The notes under the pieces were generated by a model. That model was not told where the DNA came from. It searched no databases and worked only from the letters and a program-made list of their open reading frames with translations. A stretch of 64,000 nt of DNA from an uncultured Bacteroidales bacterium (GTDB lineage: Bacteria; Bacteroidota; Bacteroidia; Bacteroidales; UBA932). Positions 53,684-61,422 of this stretch are shown piece after piece. Numbering within the stretch: the stretch's first letter is position 1; each line of letters opens with the position of its first letter. Position numbers and translations under genes: made by a program. The DNA is taken from the NCBI GenBank assembly GCA_944326255.1, contig CALVDG010000004.1, positions 48,794-112,793 on the forward strand, given 5' to 3'.

Positions 53684-53735
53684 GACAGGGTGGTGTGGAG
53701 GCAGGTCTTTTCGACCGCCTGCCTACAACACTGTC
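53684..53735. repeat. Stem-loop in the gene-free spacer
   Basis: GACAG...CTGTC outer pairs and AGGCAGG...CCTGCCT inner pairs around GGTCTTTTCGACC. The 12-mer GGTCTTTTCGAC also occurs in the 8075-8183 element. Confidence 0.4.
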
Positions 53736-53765
53736 AGAGGAATGAGCGGGGTATGCGGATTCGCC

Positions 53766-53796
53766 GGGAGAAGTGCCTAGGATGGTTCACTTTCCC
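53766..53796 (-). repeat. Degenerate third copy of the 44-bp palindromic repeat
   Basis: On the minus strand it reads GGGAAAGTGAACC and GGCACTTCTCCC, the end blocks of copies A and B (7989-8032, 8449-8492), with the middle shortened. Confidence 0.45.
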
Positions 53797-53908
53797 GGTG
53801 GGGACCGGGAGGATGGCCGCATGGGGGGAGATGGCAGTGCCTGCCTGAGACCTGTCCTCTGTCGCTTTTTGGAAGTTCTTGATAACTAGGTGAATGTAAA
53901 ACAGTGCG

Positions 53909-53965
53909 GAGGATAGGGGTGGCTGATTTCGGACATTTTGACGGTTTTCGGCCACCCCTATCCTC
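53909..53965. repeat. Perfect 15-bp-stem hairpin
   Basis: GAGGATAGGGGTGGC / GCCACCCCTATCCTC around a 27-nt loop. No U run follows on either strand, so it is not an ordinary terminator. Confidence 0.55.
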
Positions 53966-55244
53966 GGGCCCATTTGCATATATACCTGAGCACTAGCGAT
54001 TTGTCATCACCCTGTGCAGGATAGGTGTCTCGGATATGGCCATGAACTTGGATGAAAGCCGTTGGGAAAGGTCGGGAGTCCCTACCCGGCGGCTCTTCCC
54101 CAGCATTGAGCCTATGGCCTGGCAAAGGAGGGACAGCTATAAGGGGCAAACATGCCCCTGAAATCGGAGACGGCAGCATAACCTTCTCTGTGTCTGTCCG
54201 GTAATAATTGCACTTGCCTGCCAGACACAATCCTCAAAGCCGGGCACTCACGGTGCGGAGTAAAAGTCCCGCGACGTACCACGACACAGTGCCAAATGCC
54301 ACTATGCATTTCCGTTAAGTCAAAAGTTTCTGAAAGCCTGAATGCTAACACAATCGCAAAATGTAAGAAGAACCATAAAGAGCCGTATTTTAAAGGGAAT
54401 TAGGCCTTCTAACATTTTGCAAATGAGAGAACAAGTTGACGGTCAGGTATATATGGTGTGACGAAAATGCATAGTGATAATTTATATTCACAGTCTGGAT
54501 AGTTGGTTGGTTCGTTGTTTGCTGTCTGTTTGTTCTCCGCCGCATGATTCTTCATTATCCACACTTTAGCCCTCATCCTCCAGAGTCTGTAATCTGCACA
54601 TCCCGATAAGGTACTCATGGTTAGTAAATTGCGTTGATTTTCAACCTTACAGACTCATCGGCGTATCTGACCTGCAGAATGTTGAAATCCCACTCAGAGC
54701 ATATTGCGGGCCGGGAGATGGAGTACACAGTGCCTTACACGGCGTTCAGTCTGTTATCCATTATCTCGGATAATGAACTGATATTCATGTACTTTGTGTC
54801 GCCTCCGATTTACAGACACGGGGGAGACAGCGCGAGTCTGTTATGGGTCTGTTTTGAGTAATATTCTGAATATCCGATGGTTGCGTGGAGATGGAGAAAA
54901 CAGACTGCAGGAGTGTCATGGTCTCAAGAGTGCCAGGTGTCTCAGGTGTGACAGGGGTGTCAGGAGTCTCACGCGTGTGATGATTCCGCCGCAGATGAGA
55001 TGATAAGTGAAGATGGCAGAGTAGAGATATGGGGTAGGGGCCGAGGGCGTCACCTTCCCGTCATCTGATGATAAATGCAGACAGACAGGGGCGCATAGAC
55101 AAGGCAGGGAAAACGAGACAAGGCAGGAAGAACCGGCAAGGTGGAAAGAAGTGGACAAGTCTGGAAGAACTGATACGATATAAAGTTACGTGATTACGGG
55201 GATTTTAGTATTTTTGCCTTTCTTAAATCGGAAGTGACTCGAAA
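53966..55244. other. Gene-free region before mutS
   Basis: Nothing here could be supported as a gene on either strand: short ORFs overlap one another, use non-ATG starts and resemble nothing known. A long near-perfect inverted repeat CAAAATGTAAGAAG / CTTCTAACATTTTG lies at about 54357-54420. Short GC hairpins occur near 54076 and 54250. The last 100 bp hold the mutS promoter. Confidence 0.5.
55209..55216 (+). promoter_or_regulatory. -7 box (TATTTTTG) of mutS
   Basis: TAnnTTTG match 28 nt before the ATG. Confidence 0.45.
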
Positions 55245-57926
55245 ATGGCAAAGGAAAAAAAGGAAAAGGAGGATACACCGCTGATCAAGCAGTATTACAA
55301 GTTCAAGGCGGCCTGTCCCGAGGCCCTGCTGCTGATGAGGGTGGGAGACTTCTATGAGACTTACGGGGAGGACGCGGTGAAGGCGAGCAAGGTGCTGGGT
55401 ATCGTGCAGACCCGCAAGTCCAATGGGGACCAGGGCTATATCGAGCTGGCCGGCTTTCCTCACCACTCTCTGGACAGTTATATGCCGAAACTGGTGCGGG
55501 CCGGTTACAAGGTGGCGGTCTGTGACCAGCTGGAGGATCCTAAGCTGGCTAAGAAGTTGGTCAAGAGAGGCGTTACCGAGATAGTCACTCCGGGTGTGGT
55601 CTACAGCGACCAGGTGCTGAAAGGCAAGGAGAACAACTATATAGCCTCGCTATGTTTCTACAAGGACAAGGGCGGTGTAGCTTTTCTGGACGTGTCCACC
55701 GGCTCTTTCAAGGTAGCCGAGGGCGACCTGGACTACCTCGACCTGCTGATATCCGACTTCGCGCCCAAGGAACTGCTGGTACAGAAGGGTTTTGAGAAAG
55801 GTGTGCGCGAGAGGTTCACTTCCCCCGCATCGAATATCTACATCTCCACGATGGAGGGCTGGGCATTTGTCTTTGAGTCAGCTTACCGCAAGCTGGTCAA
55901 GCATTTCAGGACTGATTCGCTGAAGGGTTTCGGAGTGGAAAGCCTGAGGCTGGGCGTTACGGCTGCCGGAGCCCTGCTCTTTTATCTGGAATCCAACCGT
56001 CTGGAGGATACCGAATACATTCCGGGCCGCACTTTGGCTCAGATAAGCGGCATATCGCGTATTGACGAGGATGAGTTCGTCTGGCTGGACCGCTTTACTG
56101 TCCGCAATCTGGAGCTGGTGGAGCCGGCCGCGCCCGGAGGCGTGACCCTGCTGGACGTGATTGACAAGACCTCCTCCCCGATGGGTGCGCGTCTGCTGCG
56201 CTCGTGGCTGACCATGCCGTCCAAGGACCTGCAGGAGATAACGGCCAGGCAGGATGCCGTGGAGGCTCTGCTCGCTGACCGGGAACTGGCCTTGACGCTG
56301 TCCGATAGGATTGCGGATATGGGCGATATGGAACGTATACTTTCCAGGGTGGCCTCGGGCCGTGTATCTCCCAGGGAGGTGATGCAGCTGCGCAGGGGTA
56401 TCGGCCAGCTGCTGCCGGTCAAGGCGCTTATATTGGAGAAGGTCAAGCGGGGTCCTCTGGCGCGGATGGCCAAGGAGATTGACGAATGTACCGAACTCCG
56501 GGAGACGCTGGCCCGCAAACTCTCGGCCGATCCGGCCGCCCAGATAGGCAAGGGCGAGGTTATAGCCGCCGGGGTGGACGCAGAACTGGACGAGCTGCGC
56601 GGCATAGCCGCTCACGGCAAGGATATCATCGCCGGGATACAGCAGCGCGAGATAGAGCGTACCGGTATATCGTCTCTGAGAATCAGTTACAACAATGTAT
56701 TCGGTTACTATCTGGAGGTACGCAATACCCACAAGGAGAAGGTGCCGCCGGAGTGGATCCGCAAGCAGACCCTTGTCTCGGCCGAAAGATACATCACTCC
56801 TGAGCTGAAGGAGTATGAGGAGAAGATCAGCGGAGCCGAGGAGAAGATATACGCCATAGAGTCCCGTATCTACAATGAGCTTATAACATACATCCAGACC
56901 TATATCCCTGCTGTGCAGAAGGATGCGGCCCTGATAGCCCGTCTGGACTGCCTGCTGTCGTTTGCCCGGACCGCCGAGGACTACGGTTACTGCCGCCCGC
57001 TGGTGGACGATGGCGAGATCCTGAAGATAGAGCAGGGCCGTCACCCTGTCATAGAGCGGATGATGCCTGCCGGGGAGGAGTACGTGGCCAACGACCTGTA
57101 TCTGGACAAGGAGACGCAGCAGATAATCATCCTCACCGGTCCGAACATGTCCGGTAAGTCCGCCCTGCTGAGACAGACAGCCCTGATAGCGGTTATGGCC
57201 CAGACAGGTTCGTTCGTGCCGGCCAAGTCCGCGCACATCAGTTTGTTTGACAAGGTATTTACCCGAGTGGGCGCTTCCGACAATATCTCCAGGGGCGAGT
57301 CCACCTTCATGGTCGAGATGCTGGAGACCGCCGCCATCCTCAACAACATGACACCTCGCTCGCTGATACTGCTGGACGAGATAGGCCGCGGCACCAGCAC
57401 ATTTGACGGTATGTCGATAGCCTGGGCCATAGTGGAGTATATCCATGAGCACGGAGACGGGGCCAAGACCCTCTTCGCCACCCATTACCACGAGCTCAAC
57501 GAACTGGAGGAAAATTACAAAAGGGTAAAAAACTTTCACATCGCAGTGAAGGAGTCTGACGGAAAAATCCTATTTTTGAGGAAACTTTGCGAGGGAGGTG
57601 TCGCGCACAGTTTCGGTATCCATGTCGCCAGACTGGCCGGTGTGCCGCCCGAGGTGGTCCGTTCGGCCGAGAAGATACTCAAGAAGCTCGAGGCCGGTTC
57701 CACGGGCAGTGACTCCATCAAGGGCCGGGTGCAGTCCTTGCGGCAGCGGAAGCGGGACCGGAGTGCGGCGGAGAGCGAGGTGCAGCTTTCCATCTTCCAG
57801 CTTGACGATCCGCTCCTGGAGAGCATAAGGGACACATTGAAGAAGATGGATATGAACTCGATGACCCCGATGGATGCCTTTGATATGCTGCGGGAGCTCC
57901 AGCGCAAGGTGGGGATTACGAAGTAA
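55245..57926 (+). CDS. mutS: DNA mismatch repair protein MutS
   Basis: Encodes an 893-aa MutS. The mismatch-binding domain begins with the usual MRVGDFYETYGEDA (F-x-E wedge near 30-36). Connector, lever and clamp domains follow. The ATPase has Walker A GPNMSGKS at about 632-639, Walker B and signature LLDEIGRGTSTFDG, and the ABC-like SRGESTFMVEM. The C-terminus includes the HTH-like dimer region. MutL is not in the window. The permease gene follows after 18 bp. Confidence 0.97.
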   Translation: MAKEKKEKEDTPLIKQYYKFKAACPEALLLMRVGDFYETYGEDAVKASKVLGIVQTRKSNGDQGYIELAGFPHHSLDSYMPKLVRAGYKVAVCDQLEDPKLAKKLVKRGVTEIVTPGVVYSDQVLKGKENNYIASLCFYKDKGGVAFLDVSTGSFKVAEGDLDYLDLLISDFAPKELLVQKGFEKGVRERFTSPASNIYISTMEGWAFVFESAYRKLVKHFRTDSLKGFGVESLRLGVTAAGALLFYLESNRLEDTEYIPGRTLAQISGISRIDEDEFVWLDRFTVRNLELVEPAAPGGVTLLDVIDKTSSPMGARLLRSWLTMPSKDLQEITARQDAVEALLADRELALTLSDRIADMGDMERILSRVASGRVSPREVMQLRRGIGQLLPVKALILEKVKRGPLARMAKEIDECTELRETLARKLSADPAAQIGKGEVIAAGVDAELDELRGIAAHGKDIIAGIQQREIERTGISSLRISYNNVFGYYLEVRNTHKEKVPPEWIRKQTLVSAERYITPELKEYEEKISGAEEKIYAIESRIYNELITYIQTYIPAVQKDAALIARLDCLLSFARTAEDYGYCRPLVDDGEILKIEQGRHPVIERMMPAGEEYVANDLYLDKETQQIIILTGPNMSGKSALLRQTALIAVMAQTGSFVPAKSAHISLFDKVFTRVGASDNISRGESTFMVEMLETAAILNNMTPRSLILLDEIGRGTSTFDGMSIAWAIVEYIHEHGDGAKTLFATHYHELNELEENYKRVKNFHIAVKESDGKILFLRKLCEGGVAHSFGIHVARLAGVPPEVVRSAEKILKKLEAGSTGSDSIKGRVQSLRQRKRDRSAAESEVQLSIFQLDDPLLESIRDTLKKMDMNSMTPMDAFDMLRELQRKVGITK

Positions 57927-57944
57927 CATTTAATTCTGTACATC

Positions 57945-59225
57945 ATGAAAAAGTTTGTGAAAGAGCTGAGGATTGTGGCGGGACTGGTTGCGGAGAGCGC
58001 TTCTTTCGCCTTTTTCTCCATCAAGTCGGACAAGTTGAGGACTTTTCTGTCCCTGTTCGGAGTAACTGTCGGTATTTTTTCCATAGTCGCGGTGTTCTGC
58101 GCCGTGGATTCTCTCCGGGACAATATCATGGAGGGCGTCAGGTCCTTCGGAAGTGATGTGGTCTATATCGACCGTTTTCCCATGTCGCAGGAGGTGGATG
58201 AGAACGGGGAGGAACTGAACTGGTGGGACTATCTCCAGCGGCCTGAGATTACGGAAGACGATTTTGAGTTTGTCTCCCGCAATGCCTCTTTGTCCAAGAG
58301 CGTGGTCTATGTGGTCATGGGCAACGGCAGCGCCGCTTATGGCAGGCGGAGCTATGACAATGCGTATCTGCTGATTACGACCGGGGGACTGGAGAATGTA
58401 ATGAATGCAGAGGTTCAGTACGGACGCAATTTCTCGGAGCAGGAGGCCCGGGGCGGAGCCAATGTCGCCGTGCTGGGGCATTCCGTGGCGCAGGAACTGT
58501 TCGGCAATGAGGACCCTGTGGGCAAGAAGGTCAAGATACGCGGCAGCAGGGCTATCGTGGTGGGTGTACTCGCCGCTCAGGGAGAGAGCATGGCGTCTAT
58601 GGTCGATACCGACAATGCGGTCATCCTGCCGCTGCAGTACGGCAAGACCGTGCTGGCCTCATCCTGGGGCTCCGGTATGATGCTGGCCGCTCCGGCGGAC
58701 GGAGCCGACCGTCAGGCTTTTCTGGACGAGCTGCGCCTGCTGATGCGCTCCTGTCACGGTCTTTCGCCTTCCGAGCGGGACGATTTCTCGCTCAACGAGA
58801 TGACATTTCTGCTGGATATGCTGGACACTGTCTTCTCCGGTATCGCAAAGGCCGGATGGATCATCGGAGCATTTTCCCTGATTATAGGCGGCTTCGGGAT
58901 AGTCAACATCATGTTCGTCTCCGTGCAGGAGCGCATGAGCCAGATAGGGGTTCAGAAGGCCCTGGGGGCCAGACGTTATGTCATCATGACCCAGTTCATG
59001 GTGGAGGCCTCCTTCCTCTCCCTTGCCGGCGGCCTGACCGGTATCCTGCTGGTGCTGCTCGTCTCCCTGCCCGTCAATGCCTTCTCCCATTCATTCACTA
59101 TCTCGATGTCCCTGGACAATGCCCTGAGCGGTATGCTCATATCGGTGGCCCTCGGCATACTTTCCGGCCTCCTGCCTGCCTGGAAGGCCGCTTCACTGGA
59201 TCCCGTCCAGGCCATCAATGCCTGA
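57945..59225 (+). CDS. ABC transporter permease, MacB/FtsX-like
   Basis: Encodes a 426-aa MacB-type permease. One N-terminal helix (about 32-55), a periplasmic core (MacB_PCD), and three C-terminal helices of the FtsX domain (SLIIGGFGIVNIMFVSVQERMSQIGVQKALGARR is diagnostic) are seen. It is an orphan: no ATPase or membrane-fusion protein is adjacent. It would act in efflux or lipoprotein/peptide export with an ATPase encoded elsewhere. Only 18 bp after mutS, it may share its transcript. Confidence 0.88.
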   Translation: MKKFVKELRIVAGLVAESASFAFFSIKSDKLRTFLSLFGVTVGIFSIVAVFCAVDSLRDNIMEGVRSFGSDVVYIDRFPMSQEVDENGEELNWWDYLQRPEITEDDFEFVSRNASLSKSVVYVVMGNGSAAYGRRSYDNAYLLITTGGLENVMNAEVQYGRNFSEQEARGGANVAVLGHSVAQELFGNEDPVGKKVKIRGSRAIVVGVLAAQGESMASMVDTDNAVILPLQYGKTVLASSWGSGMMLAAPADGADRQAFLDELRLLMRSCHGLSPSERDDFSLNEMTFLLDMLDTVFSGIAKAGWIIGAFSLIIGGFGIVNIMFVSVQERMSQIGVQKALGARRYVIMTQFMVEASFLSLAGGLTGILLVLLVSLPVNAFSHSFTISMSLDNALSGMLISVALGILSGLLPAWKAASLDPVQAINA

Positions 59226-59228
59226 GAT

Positions 59229-59306
59229 TTGAACATTTTGTAGGAGAGATTTGAGTATTTTGTAAGAATAAATTGAACATTTTGCACGATAGATTTGAGT
59301 ATTTTG
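59229..59306. repeat. 22-bp tandem repeat (four units) upstream of a DUF4143 ATPase
   Basis: The core TTGA(A/G)(C/T)ATTTTG occurs at 59229, 59251, 59273 and 59295, an exact 22-bp period. Units 1 and 3 read TTGAACATTTTG, units 2 and 4 TTGAGTATTTTG, so the array is also a two-fold 44-bp repeat. It ends directly before the TATATTTG box at 59309. Confidence 0.8.
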
Positions 59307-59308
59307 TA

Positions 59309-59316
59309 TATATTTG
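59309..59316 (+). promoter_or_regulatory. -7 box (TATATTTG) of the second DUF4143 ATPase
   Basis: TAnnTTTG match 21 nt before the ATG; the repeat array occupies the -33 and upstream positions. Confidence 0.5.
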
Positions 59317-59337
59317 TCTCAAAATATAGAGGCAGTT

Positions 59338-60525
59338 ATGTTCAAAAGACCACAATTCAAAGAGCTTGCATCGCGCATATCGGAAAGCCGCAACAAACTT
59401 CAGGCAATAGTAGGCCCGCGCCAGGTTGGTAAATCCACTTTGATCAAGCAGGTGCTTCAGGAAACCGAAGTCCCCGGCATGATGGTGTCTGCGGACGGTG
59501 TCCCGAAAGACAACACCGCATGGATTGGAGAGACATGGGATACTGCCCGGGCGCGCATGAGGCTTGGGAATCATGGAGAATACCTGTTGGTGATAGATGA
59601 GGTGCATAAACTGGACAACTGGAGCGAGGAGGTGAAGAAGCAGTGGGATGCTGATACATTCAATGATGTCAACATGAAAGTGGTGATTCTGGGCTCTTCG
59701 CGTCTGCTGCTGAAGGACGGGCTGACAGAATCTCTTGCAGGCCGCTATGAACTTATCCGGATGCCGCATTGGAGCTGGCCGGAGATGCGTGAGGCGTTCG
59801 GGATGGACCTGGACAGGTATGTCTATTTCGGCGGATATCCCGGGTCGGCAGGGTTTATCGGAGACGAGTCCCGTTGGCGCCGGTATATCAGGGACAGTAT
59901 CATCGCTCCGGCTATAGAGCAGGATATCATGATGACCAAGACAGTATATAAGCCAGGGCTGATGCGGCAGCTTTTTGAACTTGGCTGTACGTACTCAGGA
60001 AAGGAGATTTCGCTGACCAAACTGCTCGGCCAGCTTCAGGATGCCGGTAATGTCACCACATTGGCAAGTTATCTTAATACCCTTTCCGAAGCGCAGTTGC
60101 TCTGCAGTCTTCACAAATATGCCAGTGACAATGCCAGAAAATACAATTCAGTGCCCAAGATGATGGTGTACAATACGGCTCTTCTGAGTGCTCTGTCCGG
60201 GATGACGTTTGAAAAGGTATTCACGGCTCCGAAGCAGTGGGTACGCTGGGTTGAGAGTGCTGTCGGGGCGCATATCCTCAATATGGCCGAAAACCTGGAC
60301 TATAAGGTTTATTATTGGCGCGAAAGGGATGACGAGGTGGATTTTGTCATAGAGAGCAACCGCCGTTGTGTGGCCGTTGAGGTCAAGAGCGGCAGCCGGC
60401 CGACAGACAGGGGACTCTCGAAGTTCGCAGCTGCCTTCCATCCTGTTCATTCGCTCGTCGTAGGCACCGGAGGAATCCCGCTTGAGGAATTTCTCTCGTG
60501 GGACCTCCGTACCTTGTTTGAATGA
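59338..60525 (+). CDS. AAA-family ATPase with DUF4143 C-terminus (copy 2)
   Basis: Encodes a 395-aa ATPase. Walker A VGPRQVGKST is near residue 24, Walker B LLVIDEVHKLDNW near 88, sensor VVILGSSRLLL near 117, and the C-terminal DUF4143/nuclease-like DEVDFVIESNRRCVAVEVKSG. The start is at the ATG 59338; a TTG upstream would fall inside the -7 box. It is the same family as 10027-11307 but only distantly similar in sequence. Both have a tandem repeat array immediately upstream. The function of the family is not established. Confidence 0.85.
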   Translation: MFKRPQFKELASRISESRNKLQAIVGPRQVGKSTLIKQVLQETEVPGMMVSADGVPKDNTAWIGETWDTARARMRLGNHGEYLLVIDEVHKLDNWSEEVKKQWDADTFNDVNMKVVILGSSRLLLKDGLTESLAGRYELIRMPHWSWPEMREAFGMDLDRYVYFGGYPGSAGFIGDESRWRRYIRDSIIAPAIEQDIMMTKTVYKPGLMRQLFELGCTYSGKEISLTKLLGQLQDAGNVTTLASYLNTLSEAQLLCSLHKYASDNARKYNSVPKMMVYNTALLSALSGMTFEKVFTAPKQWVRWVESAVGAHILNMAENLDYKVYYWRERDDEVDFVIESNRRCVAVEVKSGSRPTDRGLSKFAAAFHPVHSLVVGTGGIPLEEFLSWDLRTLFE

Positions 60526-60529
60526 TACA

Positions 60530-60946
60530 GAATATTAAGTTCCTGAGTTTTGGACGGTACAAGTTCTTTCATCTTTGTAAAATAAGAGTCGTAGTCGTAC
60601 TCCATGCCGTTTGCGGGCAGGGCGGAAGAGTAGACTGTGACACCGAAGCTGTCCTTCACGTAGAGAGAGTACGTGCCTGCGCCGTCAAAGGAGACGGTGA
60701 GTAAATCGTTCCGGACGGATGCCTCGGGCATGTCTTCAACAATGCTTCTCGTGGTGGGAACGGTCTGGTAGATGAGAATCCTAGTGATGTCATCCGTCGC
60801 CGATGCGGCTGTGTCATCATCAGCGAGTCGGCTGCGGCGAGTGCTGACCTTATATGTCCACTGCGGTCGGAACATGACATGGAGGACAGTAGAAAAAATG
60901 CCGTCAATAAGAGAGAAGTGATATAGTGGCCCCATTTCGTAACCAT
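60530..60946 (-). pseudogene. Deletion relic joining a TPR-regulator signal peptide to a DUF3244 fragment
   Basis: From ATG 60946 the frame reads a lipoprotein signal (SLLLTAFFLLSSMSCSDR) and ALAAADSLMMTQP, closely matching the start of the TPR regulator at 44.3 kb. At about 60815 it shifts into a DUF3244-like frame (TRILIYQTVPTTRSIVED, LLTVSFDGAGTYSLYVKDSFGVTVYSSALPANGMEYDYD) that ends without its C-terminus. The remainder of the regulator (about 1.6 kb) is deleted. Confidence 0.6.
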
Positions 60947-61002
60947 ACTGCAAACTTACATATAAATTCCGTATTTCTACGACGCAAGTTCGCAAAATTT
61001 CC

Positions 61003-61010
61003 TATCTTTG
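61003..61010 (+). promoter_or_regulatory. -7 box (TATCTTTG) of the hipBA-like operon
   Basis: TAnnTTTG match about 70 nt before the ATG; the leader carries the palindrome at 61028-61064. Confidence 0.45.
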
Positions 61011-61027
61011 CATTAACAATAAACAAC

Positions 61028-61064
61028 TTTATATTTAACCCTAAAATTTGGCATTAAATATAAA
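61028..61064. promoter_or_regulatory. Operator-like palindrome before hipB
   Basis: Perfect 11-bp inverted repeat TTTATATTTAA - 15 nt - TTAAATATAAA, between the -7 box and the start codon, where a repressor would block transcription. HipB-type repressors bind such palindromes. Confidence 0.55.
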
Positions 61065-61080
61065 CTAAATTATAGTTAAT

Positions 61081-61422
61081 ATGGCACAGCTGAAAGATTA
61101 CTCCATCCCCGAGCTGATTCACCTGCTCGGGAGCCGTTACAGGGATTACCGGCAGAGGGCCGATATGACTCAGAAGGAGGTGGCCGAGCGGGCCGGGCTG
61201 TCTGTCGTGACTGTCTACAAGTTCGAGAGCGGGGCGGCCAACAATCTGTCTCTCGGGACCTTTCTTCTGCTGCTGAAGGCAGTTGGATGGATAGACGCGC
61301 TGGATGAGCTGATGCCGGAACTTCCGCCGTCCCCCTATCTTTTGAAAGACAATGATAGAAAAGTACAGCGGATACGACACAAGCAGGAAAAGACGAGCAA
61401 ACCTATAATCAAGGTGTTATGA
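61081..61422 (+). CDS. hipB: HipB-like XRE-family transcriptional repressor
   Basis: Encodes a 113-aa protein with a cI/Cro-type HTH (residues about 20-75: YRQRADMTQKEVAERAGLSVVTVYKFESGAANNLS). A lysine/arginine-rich C-terminal tail follows. It is the expected antitoxin and autorepressor of the HipA-family kinase encoded immediately downstream; the two genes overlap by 4 bp (ATGA). A palindrome in the leader is a candidate operator. Confidence 0.85.
   Translation: MAQLKDYSIPELIHLLGSRYRDYRQRADMTQKEVAERAGLSVVTVYKFESGAANNLSLGTFLLLLKAVGWIDALDELMPELPPSPYLLKDNDRKVQRIRHKQEKTSKPIIKVL

Noticed and set aside
54112..54861. Short ORFs in the gene-free spacer
   Set aside because: They overlap each other on both strands, several use non-ATG starts, and none resembles a known protein or has a promoter box at the right distance.
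55878..57539. 553-codon minus-strand ORF opposite mutS
   Set aside because: Mirror frame of mutS with high L/G/Q/R content and no family resemblance.
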